The notes under the pieces were generated by a model. The model did no database searches. It was not told where the DNA came from and worked only from the letters and a program-made list of their open reading frames with translations. Of a DNA stretch of 64,000 nt, positions 25,901 to 38,300 are shown piece after piece (the first letter of the stretch is position 1; each line of letters starts with the position of its first letter). A program made the translations under genes and the position numbers. This stretch comes from Diadophis punctatus similis (Eukaryota; Chordata; Lepidosauria; Squamata; Dipsadidae), in contig JALIGW010000004.1 in NCBI GenBank assembly GCA_023053685.1, positions 81,655,297-81,719,296 on the forward strand, given 5' to 3'.

Positions 25901-28900
25901 AATTTGCTCTCTCACACACCCAACACCAACGATATATGAGGAACATGGTTAAAACGGAAAGTTTACCTCAAACTTTACCGTGTTTCCCTGAAAATAAGAC
26001 ATCCCCGCATAATAAGCCCTCCCCCCAAAATAAACCCTCCTCCGAAAATAAACCCTCCCCCCAAAATATTTAACCGCATGCGCAGCCGGCCCCCACCATT
26101 TCCTCTGGTTAGGGTTAGGGAGACAGAGATGGAAATCAGGTAAGATGGCAAGAGGAGCCCCGTCTTGTTCCACGCACCCCAAAATAATAAGACCTCCCCG
26201 AAAATAAGGCCAAGCGCTTATTTCGGGGTTCAAAAAATATAAGACAAGGTCTTATTTTCGGGGAAACACGATAGACGTTTAGAAAAACAAAACTGTGTTC
26301 CTGTAGGGGGACAGGGGTGTCAAACTGGCGGCCTGTGGGCCGGATGCATCACGTGCAGGCCACGCCCACTCCAGCTCCGTGAAGGGAGAAAATGTTGCGA
26401 TACGTCACTTGACGGCAATGTGACGCTACGAGTTTGTCACCAGTGCTATCAGAGAAGAGCAAGCAGTGTCTGGGGGCGGAGTCAAGAGAGGAATCAGTCT
26501 GGAATCTTTGTGTCGTCACAAGCGGTCTAAGTCCAACCTCTCTTGAAGTCCACTGACTCTGAATTAGCACCAACTTAATGTTGACCGTTAGTTGACTAGA
26601 TTCTCTGTTAGTTGACTAGCTAAGCAATAAATCAGTTTAATTGCAACTTATTATGTGATTCTGATTCTTAGAGCCCGAGCGTTCCTCTATTCTCATGCCG
26701 TTATCTGCTAGATCTAAAGAAAGGCTCCGGGTTTTATTCCCCTCTAGTAATTCACACGCAATATTAATTTCTACAATTGCAAAGTACAAATAGTTCTCAA
26801 CTTACAACTGTAATCGATCGAGGTCATTAAGCAGGCTGTCACGTGACTGACCCAATTTTATGACTTTTTGGGAGCTGTCTTTCCTTCCTTCCTTCCTTCC
26901 TCCCTCCCTCCCTCCCTCCCTCCCTCCCTCCTTCCTTCCTCTTATTCCCTTTCTCATTCTCCTTCCTGGTGGCGCAGTGGTTAGAATACAGTATTGCAGG
27001 CTGACTCTGCCCACAGCCAGCAGTTCGATCCTGACAAGCTCAAGGTTGACTCAGCCTTCCATCCTTCCGAGGTCAGCAAAATGAGGACCCAGATTGTTTT
27101 TGGGGGGGGCAACATGCCGACTCTGTAAACCGCTCAGAGAGGGCTGTGAAGCGGTACCAAGCGGTATATAAGTCTAAGTACGATCGCTCTTGCTATTCTC
27201 CTCAATTCTGAACAGCGTTTTTTGTGTTTGTTTTGCGGGCACGAGAAAATACCTGCAAAGTCCCAGACATTTAAAACTGTATCTTTCTTGATTTTGCCTC
27301 TTCGGGGGATCTTCCAGTCATTCACATCAATTCCAATAGTCGGCTTCTGAGGTCCCAAAGCTGGCCTCTTGCATTTCATTAGCTGTTGTAACAAGGTTGT
27401 TTTACCGCTGCCGGCGTTTCCAACGACCATGAGCTTCATTCTATGGTAGGGCACAGCTTTCTTTAAACGCTGTTGGAGGAACCTGGCCAAAAGAGAAGGA
27501 AAAGGCTGTTTTAATTACAGAACTGCTTTTTTAAAAAAATAATTTTTAATTTTATTTATTTATTTATTTTGTCAACACGTGTACAAGATAACAGGTATGA
27601 TATAAACATAAACAAAAGCAAAGTAGGTATAGGTAAAAATTAGACAATAGGACAGAAGGACAGGGACGGTAGGCACGATGGTGCACTTATGCACGCCCCC
27701 TTACAGACCTCTTAGGAATGGGGTGAGGTCGACTGTAGACAGTCTAAGGTTAAAGTTTTTGGGGTTTGGGGAAGAAACCACAGAGTCAGGCAGTGCATTC
27801 CAGGCACTGATCACTCTGTTGCTGAAGTCGTATTTTCTGCAGTGGGGGTTTCGAGCGGTTTACATTGAGTTTGAATCTATTGTGTGCTCTTGTATTGTTG
27901 CGGTTGTCTCTAATCCAGTGGTTCCCAACCTTTTTGTGATCGAGTACCACTTGGAGGTCCCGTACAGTCGCCGCGTACCACCTGGTTCCAGAGAAACTAA
28001 ATTCACTTTATTTCCATAATTGTACCATTCTTTTGGCCCCGCGCATCCAGCAACTGGATTCTCAGGCCGCTGGGACCAGGTGGGTGGCGTGTGGCAACAG
28101 TTGCAAATCGTTGCCAGATTATCTTGTGTTAGGCAGTAAACATTTTTGTGAAGTAAAAAATAACTAACTAAAAATCGTTCATGACCCCGAAAGTGTTCGC
28201 GTACCACCTGGAAGGCCCTTACGTACCACTAGTGGTACACGTACCACAGGTTGGGAACCACTGCTCTAATCTGTGTCTTCTCTTGGGAAAAATACTTCAG
28301 GAAAGAAACCATCCAAACAGACCTCTTCAACTGCTAAGACAATTGATAACTCGATGGAAAAAGGGATACCGTATCAGTGAGTTGACAAGGAGAGAGGGGG
28401 AAAAAAGGAAACGTATAATGAAAAAAATGGAGAAAGAACTATTTCAAGGCTCTGTCATTTCCTGATTTACACTGTGAAGCCTTCTTCCAAGACGTGACCA
28501 TTTATTAGAACATTTATTAGAACGGTTGCAGGAATTGAGTATGTCTAGTTTAATGAAAAGAAGGACTGGGGAGACATGATAGCAGTGTCGCAATATCTCA
28601 GGGGTTGCCACAAAGAAGAGGGAGTCAAACTATTCTCCAAAGCACCTGAGGGTAGAACAAGAAGCAATGGGTGGAAACTAATCAAGGAGAGAAGCAACTT
28701 AGAACTAAGGAAAAATTTCCTGACGGTGAGAACAATTGATCAGTGGAATAACTTGCCTCCAGAAGTTGTGAATGCTCCAACACTGGAAGTTTTAAAGACG
28801 ATATTGGATAACCATTTGTCTGAAGTGGTGTAGGGTTTCTTGCCAAACAGGGGGTTGGACTAGAAGACCTCTAAGGTCCCTTCCAACTCTGTTATTCTGT

Positions 28901-31900
28901 TATTAGCAGTGTTTTTCCAGTGAAAACAGCTACCCAAAACCATTGAAAGAATGGTCAGAACAAACTCACCGGATAATATCCCTTGCTTTGTCTCCCACGT
29001 GTTTAAAATCTAAATTAAGACGTAATCCTTCCAAAGGAAGATCCCATATATTCAACAATTTCCCCATTTCATCTGGAAAACAACGGATCGCTGGATTGTA
29101 ACTAACATCAAAAGATGTCAAGTTTTCCAGAAATCCAATGTCAGGAGGGATCTAGAGACAAAAGAAGAAGATTTAAATATATTTTTTGAGAATAGAACTG
29201 CTAATCTATCAGTTATCAATATCAGTTCAATGCCAAACTAATCTAATTTTTAATTAGACATTTAACTAGACAATTAGCTAGGTAGCTAGTTAATTCTTGG
29301 CCAATCGTTACCCTTTTTTCGAACAGCGTTCAGGTTAATGTTACAGGTAGTCCTCGACTTAGAACCGTTCATTTAGTGACCATTCAAAAGTTACAACGGC
29401 ACTGAAAAAAGTGACTTATGACCGTTTCCCCACACTTATGACCATTGCAACGTCCCCCGTGGTCACGTGATCAGATTTCCGACGCTTGGCAACTGACTCG
29501 TATTTATGACGGCCGCAGCGTCCTGGGGGGGTGTCACGTGATCCCCTTTTGTGACCTCCTGACATGGAAAGTCAACGGGGAAGTCGGATTCACTTAACAA
29601 CCGTGCGACTAACTCAACAGCCGCAGCGATTGACTTAACCGATTGTGGCGAGAAAGGCTGTCAATCGGGACAAAACTCACCGTTCTGCTTAGCAATGGAA
29701 ATTTTAAGCTCAGTTGAGGTCGTAAGTCAAGGATTGCCTGTGACTTACTCCCTATTGTCACATTCTCCAAACCCAATATTGCTGTTTTTTTTTTAATTCT
29801 TAAAACATTTTTCTCTGCTTCTGTGGGAGGAAAGTTTATTCTGGAGAACCATGCCTTCAACATCAAATTATTCAGATCCATTCTCTATCTCCAGCGAATC
29901 TGCGCCCTTCGTATATATTCTTCTGAAGATTTATTTGCTTGAGGTTTAGCAATACAGTTTGCTAGACTTTCCTCTCTGGCGTCTTTCATTCTAAGTCTAG
30001 CACTTAGACTTATATATCGCTTCACAGTGCTTTATATCCCTCTCTAAGCGGTTTATAGAGTCAGCCTATTGCCCCCAACAATTTGGGTCCTCATTTGACC
30101 AACCTCGGAAGGATGGGACGCTGAGTCAACCTTGAGCCAGTCAGGATCGAACTGCTGGCAGTGGACAGAGTCAGCCTGCAATACTGCACCCTAACCACTG
30201 CGCCACCAGGAAGGAGAATGAGAAAGGGAATAAGAGATGAAGGGAAGGAAGGAAGGAAGGAAGGAAGGAAGGAAGGAAGGAAGGAAGGAAGGAAGGAAGG
30301 AAGGAAGGAAGGAAGGAAGATAGCTCTTTGACTTATCTACTGTTTTACAGTACTTTCCAACTCTCTATAAGCAGCTTAGAGAGTCAGCCTATTGCCCCCA
30401 ACAATCTGGGTCCTCATTTTACCGACCTGGGAAGGACGGAAGGCTGAGTCAACCTTGAACCTGGTGAGATTCGAACTGCAAAATTGCAGGCAGCCGGCAG
30501 TCAGCAGTAGCAGCCTGCAGTACTGCACTCTAACCACTGCGCCACCGTGGCTCATAAAGTAAGCTTTGCATTAAGACAGATATGAAAAACCAATCTTTTT
30601 TTCTCAGCAGTTATTTGGACAGAAGCCATTCTGCTTCTCTGTCTTAAAATAACTCAGAGCTGATTACTTTGAGTTTATTTACAGCCCAGTCCAATACAAT
30701 CAGGGCTGAAGGAACGTAATTTTTCAAGAAAAAGCAATTGCTTCAAACATTCCCGAAAAGTATTTTGAAAAAAGCACAGTGATAAAGTCAGAACAACTAC
30801 CGTATTTTTCGGACTATAAGACGCACCTTTTTCCTCCCTAAAAGAGGCTGAAAATTTGGGTGCATCTTATACTCCGAATGTAGCTTTTTCCGAAGCTTTT
30901 TTTTCCAGCCCTAACGAGGTGCTAACAATCTTTCCGGCTTCCTATTCCCTCCGAAGAAGATTTTTTCCAGCCCTAAGTCTTTGCAGGCTTGTTTTCATTC
31001 CTACTCCCTCTGAAAAAGCGATGCTTTTCAGCCCTAACGATCTTCCTGGCTTGCTGCATTTATTTTTATTCCTACTCCCTCCGAAGCAGGTTTCCTGCCC
31101 TAAATCTTTGCAGGCTTGCTTTCATTCCTACTCCCTCCGAATAAGGTTTTTTTCAGCCCTAACCAGGGGATAAAATAATGTGCTGAAGCTGACCAGACTA
31201 AGGACGCTAGCCAGATGAATACCTGGTAGGTAGATTTCCCCCCCTATTTTCTTCCCCCAAAACTAAGGTGCGTCTTATACTCCGGTGCATCTTATACTCC
31301 GAAAAATACAGTACTATCTTGTGATGTGTGTTACCTCTCTTAATCTGTTGTTAGACAGGTGTAGCTTTTCCAGCCGAGACCAAGAAGAAGCTCTGTCATT
31401 CAAGTCCAGAATGCTTATTTGATTGTGGTTAAATATCAATTCTCTTAAATTGGACGATTTCCAAAATGCAGGCCCAGGTAGCGTCGCAATTCTATTGCTG
31501 CTTAAATCCACCGATCGCAAACTGGCAAAGAGAGACAGGAATACAATTGCTATTAAATGAAAAGTTAGACTTTGTAACTCGCGCCAATCATTTCCAAACA
31601 CGAGGGCTATGCAGAATATATACATACCGTATTTTTCGGAGTATAAGACGCACCTTTTTCCTCCCTAAAAGTGGCTGAAAATTTGGGTGCGTCTTATACT
31701 TCGAATGTAGCTTTTTTTTCCAGCCCTAACTAGGTGCTAACAGATCTTCCCAGCTCTTACCTTGCAGGCTTTTTCATTGTTACTCTCTCAGAAGAATATT
31801 TTTCCAGCCCTAAGTCTTTGCAGGGTTTTTTTCATTGCTCTACTTGCTCCAAATAAGTTTTTTTCTAGCCCTAACTAGGTGCTAATATCTTCCCAGCTCT

Positions 31901-32257
31901 TACTGGCTTGCAGGCTCTTTTCATTGTTACTCTCTCAGAAGAAGGTTTTTCCAGCCCTAAGTCTTTGCAGGGTTTTTTCATTGCTCTACTTGCTCTGAAT
32001 AAGTTTTTTTCTAGCCCTAACTAGGTGCTAACGATCTTCCCAGCTCTTACTGGCTTGCATGCTCTTTCATTGTTACTCTCTCAGAAGAAGGTTTTTTAAA
32101 GTCCTAACCAGGGGATAAAATAATGTGCTGAAGCTGACCAGACTAAGGACACTAGCCAGATGAATACCTGGTAGGCAGATTGTTTTCCCCTATTTTCCTC
32201 CCCAAAAACTAAGGTGCGTCTTATACTCCGGTGTGTCTTATACTCCGAAAAATACGG

Positions 32258-32307
<50 letters not shown>

Positions 32308-35300
32308 CTGTACCCGGCCATGCGTTGCTGTGGCTCAGTGCGAAGCGGAGCGTGAGAGCGAATCACCTGGTCGATGCGCCTTCCTAGAAACTCCGAGCAT
32401 CACCACGTCTAAGAACCCCAGTTTTAAGAATCAACACCGCTCAATTCTCGGAATTTGAGCTGGAGGCTTTGCTCCATTCCCTCCCCCCTCCCTCGCCGGT
32501 CCGTAAAGTCAGAAAGGTTGGAGACCCCTGTAAGAGATATTTGGGATTACTGGAAGTCCCCACGAATCAGTACAAGAACAGGAGATGCAAATTTTAATGT
32601 ATGTGTCCTAGTAACTTACTGTGGTAGAAGAAGAATTGCCTCTGGAACAGTGAAAAAAGCATTCTGAGATAGTTTCAATGTAGTTATGCTACAAGGCAAG
32701 TTCTTTACGGTATCTAAAACACAGAGAAATAAACGTGTTATTAATCGGTTTGGAAAATCATTTAGTCCTAAGACAACTAAACAATGCAGTTATCAAACAG
32801 ATATCCTATACAGGTAGTCCTCAACAATTTGTTTAGTTAATTGTCAATTAATCAATTAATTGTTTAATATTTGATTATTCGTGTAATAACCGCAGCCAGA
32901 ATTGTATTTGCACAAAACTGGAAAAGGAGGAGAATATGATAAGGAAAATATTAGAATGTGCAGAAATGAATAGGTTAACACTGGCAATTAAAGAGAAAGA
33001 ACAAACTGGTTATTATGCGATATGGGAAACATTTTATCGATGCTTAGAGGACAAATATAAAAATTAGAAATAAAAGTAGATGAGTAAAATACAGAAAATA
33101 GGTAATAGAGTTAAGTAAACTAAGAAGAGGATGTAAAGTATCAGATATTTAATGTATTGGTATTAAGCTAAGAATAGATTAAATAATGAATATGATTGTA
33201 AATTTTAACTATTATTGCACAAACATTTGTGCCCAGACGACACACTGTTTAATGGAAGATGGATTATTTGTACTAAAATAAAATAATTATTTTTAAAAAA
33301 CAATTTGTTTAGTGACCATTTGGAGTTCCAAGAGCTGAGGTGGCTCAGTGGTTAGAGGCAGGTACTGCAGGCCACTTTAACTGACACTGATCCGCAGGTC
33401 AGCGGTTCAAATCTCACCGGCTCAAGGTTGACTCAGCCTTCCATCCTTCCGAGGTAGGTAAAATGAGTACCCAGATTGTTGGGGGCAATGTAAATATACA
33501 TTGCTTACTGGTGTAAACCGCTTAGAGTGTGCTTGCACTGTGAGGCGGTATATAAATCTCACAAATAAATAAATAAATAAATGGCACTGGAAAAAGTGAC
33601 TCATGACTGTTTTTCACACAACCCTTGCAGCATCCCCAGGGCCACATGATCAAAATTCAGACACTGGGCAACTAACTTGTATTTATGACGGTTGAAGTAT
33701 CAAAGGGTCAAGTGATTCCCCTTTTGCGATCTTCTGATGAGCAAAGTCAACGGGGAAGCCAAATTCAATTAATGACTGTATTACTAACAGCCATGGCAAA
33801 GAAAGGTTGTAAAATGGGACAAAGCTTATTTATTGACTCTATTGCTTAACAATCAAAATTTTGGGAAGTATTGAGACTCTGGAAAGAGCGCAAGAGAAAA
33901 AGCAACGAAGATGATTAGGGGACTGGAGACTAAAACATATGAAGAATGGTTGCAAGAACTGGGCCAGTGGTGGGTTGCTCCCGGTTCGGACCGGTTCGCC
34001 TGAACCAGTGGCGGACATTTGTCCCCGCTCGCCAAACCGGCAGCGACGGCCGCTCCTCCGGTTGCCGCTCCTTGAAAGCGGCTGGCAAAGAACCATCTGT
34101 GCATGCGCAAAGGCTTCTGTGCATGCGCAGGGGGACATTTTCCTGATGTGACGTAAGCCCACGCGCGCATGCGAAGCACTTCTGACGTGATGCTAACTGG
34201 TAGGGAAGGTAAGTGGAACCCACCCCTGAATTGGGCATGCCTAGTTTAATGAAAAGAAGGACCAGGGGTGACATGATAGCAGTCTTCCAATATCTCAGGG
34301 GCTGCCACAAAGAAGAGGGAGTCAAACTATTCTCCAAAGCACCTGAAGGCAGGACAAGAAGCAAATACGATGGAAACTAATCAAGGAGAGAAGCAACCTA
34401 GAACTAAGGAGAAATTTCCTGACAGAGAGAACAATTACCGTATTTTTTGGAGTATAAGATGCACCGGAGTATAAGACGCACCTTAGTTTTGGGGGAGGAA
34501 AATAGGGGGGGAAATCTACCTACCAGGTATTCATCTGGCTAGCGTCCTTAGTCTGGTCAGCTTCAGCACATTATTTTATCCCCTGGTTAGGGCTGAAAAA
34601 AATCTTCTTCGGAGGGAGTAGCAATGAAAAAGCCTGCAAGCCGGGAAGATCCTTAGCTCCTCGTTAGGGCTGGAAAAAACATTCTTCGGAGCAAGTAGCA
34701 ATGAAAAAAAGCCTGCAAAGACTTAGGGCTGGAAAAAAACGTATTTGGAGGGAGTAGCAATGAAAACAAGCCAGGAAGAGCCGGGAAGATCGTTAGCACC
34801 TCGTTAGGGCTGGGGGAAAAAGCTTCAAAAAAAGCTACATTCGGAGTATAAGACGCACCCAAATTTTCAGCCTCTTTTAGGGGGAGGAAAGGTGCGTCTT
34901 ATACTCCGAAAAATATCGTAATCAGTGGAACAACTTGCCTCCAGCAGTTGTGGGTGCTCCATCACTAGAAGCTTTTAAGAAGAGATTGGACAACCACTTG
35001 TCTATAATGGTATAGAGTTTCCTGCTTGAGCGGAGGGTTGGACTAGAAGACCTCCAAGGTCCCTTCCAACTCTCTTATTCTATTATTAATATGATATCAG
35101 CAACGTGTTGAGGTCTGCCTGTTTTTAAATGTAATTTTATTCGCTTCCATTCCTAACACCGCTCCGTCTAGTACTACATACTCACAAATTCTATTTACTG
35201 CTGCATTGAGTATTTCCAATTTCAAACAGTCCTGCAGAAATTCGGTATCCAGGTACGGTATGTCGTTCTTGCTAATGTTTAAACTTTTCAGTTCTTTGAA

Positions 35301-38300
35301 ACTGGTTCGCGCGACTAACGTTGAAAGTTTGTTACTAGGAGAAAGAAAGAAAAAAACAACAACCCAGCATTGCGGCAAAGGTCACACAAAACAGCTGCCT
35401 TGCTACAGGCCCAGTGTTGATTGTTCAATTTATTTATTTTATTTATTAAAGCAACTGATATGGTGACCCAACTCACGCATAGGTGGCTCCAGGAGGCTTA
35501 CGACACTTAAAACCCCACTCCGTAAAATCCCACCAAAATATAAATACCATCCTGCAGATCCTTTCTCCTATACAAGTAGTCCTCGATTGACAACAATTCA
35601 TTTAGTGGCCATCCAAAGTTACGACGGCACTGAAAAAAGTGACTTATGACTGTTTTTTTTTACACTTACGAATGTAGCAGTATTTCCACGGTCATGTGAT
35701 CAAAATTCAGGCGCTTGGCCATCTGAATATGAGCCGTTGACTCATATTTATGACGGTGGCAGCGTCCCGGAGTCACATGATCCTGTTCTGCGACATTCTG
35801 ACCGCCAAGTCAATGGGGAAACCGGATTCACTTAACAACCGTGTTCCTGACTTAACAATAGCAGTGATTCCCTGAACAACCGTGGCAAGAAAGGTCGTTA
35901 AATGGGGCAAAACTCACTTAATCAATGTCTCACTTAAGAACAGAAATTTTGGGCTCCATTGCGGTCGTAAGTCGAGGCATACCCGTACTCAAGTCAACCT
36001 CAGTTTCTGATGACAACATGAACCCAACCATGTGGTTTTCCTGGCAGTGTTACCGACATGGTTACTCACAGCCTTCTTGGAGGATGGTTGTGAAAGTTGG
36101 GCCTTCATTCCATATTTTCCTCATCCTGCCTTTCCCTACTCATATCAACGCTGGAGAGAAATATATAATAAAAACCCAGTTTACGTTCTCACCCTTCCAA
36201 AATGAGATGTTCCAGCTTGATGAGAATATTGCCAAGATATCTAGGGATGCCCAACAGTTGGTTGTATGACAAATTGAGTAATTTTAGAGTTGGACAGGTG
36301 GTCGTTGGACTGAAACATAAGGTAGGCCCGATTTCGTTTCGCGAAACGTCGAGGTGAACGATCTGAGGCATTTCCAAGAGATACTGAGGGAAAGACTTCA
36401 AACGGTTGCTGTGGAGATCCAGATAAGTCAAACATTTCATGGTCTAAAAGAAAAAAAGTTATGACAAATAAGCTTATTTAATAAATTATGGTACGGTAAA
36501 TACACGGATGAGGTGATATAAAAAGTAGCTTATTTAAGGGATCACTTAAAAGAGATATAGCTATCAGGGAAAATGCAAAAAATCGTAACGATTCAAGGAA
36601 CTCCTATAATAAACATAAACAGATTCCCCAGTTTGTATCTTAACTTAGTTTTACTTTAACCTAGTGAGATTTGAATAAAACACAAAACATAAAATCCTAG
36701 GGGCTAGAAGGGACCTCGGAGGTCTTCTAGTCCAACCCCGTGCTCAAGGCGTTATACCACCCCAGTCAAATAGTTGTCCAGTCAATTTTTGAAAACATCC
36801 AATGATTGAGCACCTAAAGGTCCCCAAACTCTTCAATTCATTGAATCCTTCATGAAATTTCACTTGCTCATCGACACTCGCCCCAAAACCATTTTCTATT
36901 TCTTCCTAGTCCAGGTTCTACAAATTACCCATTATGTCAGCTAAAAACTAATCATTTGGAATTCAATACACCTTAGTTTTTATTTAATTTTATATCATTT
37001 TGATTATCTACTGTTAAGGGGAGAGAAGCCATTGCAATTTATATAATAAAATGTAACTAATAAATCAGGAGCAAAAAAAAGTTATTTGCCATGATTTGAA
37101 CGTAGAGAAAGCCCTTAAAATGTTGGAAAACTATACTACACAAATAAGCCTGACTCTTTAACGGGACACAGACTTTATTACAAATATTACTAACATATTT
37201 TTTTTCTTTTTACAACTCTGTAATCCCTTCATTCGGGGTGGAGTTGGGGCAAATGAATGGAGCTGAGCATTTACTGGCCGGATGCCCTTCCTGGTGCCCA
37301 GGGGTCGGTTCTAATTTTTTTTAACTACCGGTTCTGTTGGCATGGCTTATTTTGTGGGTGTGGCTTGATGGTCATGTGACAGTGGGCATGGCTTCATGGT
37401 CTTCCCGTGCATTTCCCCCAGCCGCCTGACCTGTGAGGGAAGCACACAGATTGCGGCACCGGAGCTCTTCCCGTGCGTTTCCCCCAGCCGGCCTGGCCTG
37501 CGAGGGAAGCACACAGGAGATCGCGGCACTGGAGCTCTTCCTGTCGTTTCCCCCAGCCAGCGTGGCCTGAGAGGGAAGCACACGGGAGATCGCGGCACCG
37601 CAGCTCTTCCCGTGCGTTTCCCCCAGCCGGCCTGGCCTGTGAGGGAAGCACACGGAAGATTGCGGCACCGCAGCTCTTCCCGTGCGTTTCCCCCAGCCGG
37701 CCTGGCCTGTGAGGGAAGCACAGGGAAGATCGCGGCACCGCAGCTCTTCCCGTGCGTTTTCCCCAGCCGGCCTGGCCTGTGAGGGAAGCACACGGAAGAT
37801 CGTAGCTGCAGTTTACTCGTGAGCAACATTGGCCGGGAGAAGCAGGGAGAAAGGCCAATGGTGCTCACGAGTAAACTGAGGCTCCTAAGGGGGGGTCGGG
37901 CCTCCCCGCTCACAACATCTTCACCTGGGGTGCCGCGATCTCCCGCGCACATCTGACAAAAATAGAAAATAAAATAATAATTTATATAATAATAACAATA
38001 ATAAAACCATAACAACAAAAGAACAACAATAATTATTATTTTAAAAATAATAAATAAAAAACAAAAAAAACAAGAAGAAAAAAAATTCAAAGAGCAGACT
38101 CAAATGACCACTAGATATTGTTTTGCCATTAATTTTCTTTTTCTATAAAAATGACATATCTAGAATTGTTTTTGTTCTATAAAGATATTTTGCAGCTTTA
38201 ATTGTACCTAATGAAATACGAACTTTTAGTAATAGTTGATCCCATTCTAGAAGAAACCAACACAAACTTTCGTTAAGATTATTTTCCCCTTGTCCTCTCA

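Larger units (their letters stand above)
32813..33850. mobile_element. MITE (AGGTAGTCCTCGACTTA family) split by an L1 and a SINE
   Basis: The left end at 32813 is separated from the middle by the L1 at 32838-33298 and then by the SINE at about 33326-33583; the body resumes at GGCACTGGAAAAAGTGAC and runs to about 33850. Confidence 0.8.
33860..35090 (+). mobile_element. CR1-type LINE carrying a hAT and a MITE
   Basis: CR1 pieces 33860-33964, 34229-34437 and 34919-35090 read as one element interrupted by 33965-34228 and 34438-34918. Ends GGTTGGACTAGAAGACCTCC and TCTTATTCTATTA. Confidence 0.88.

Noticed and set aside
37394..37805. Possible CRISPR-like array of regular repeats
   Set aside because: Units are contiguous with no spacers, in a vertebrate intron.
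37347..38090. Long overlapping open frames on both strands (up to 247 codons)
   Set aside because: They run through the 70-bp GC-rich minisatellite, which is stop-poor in several frames; 70 is not a multiple of three and no family resemblance is seen.
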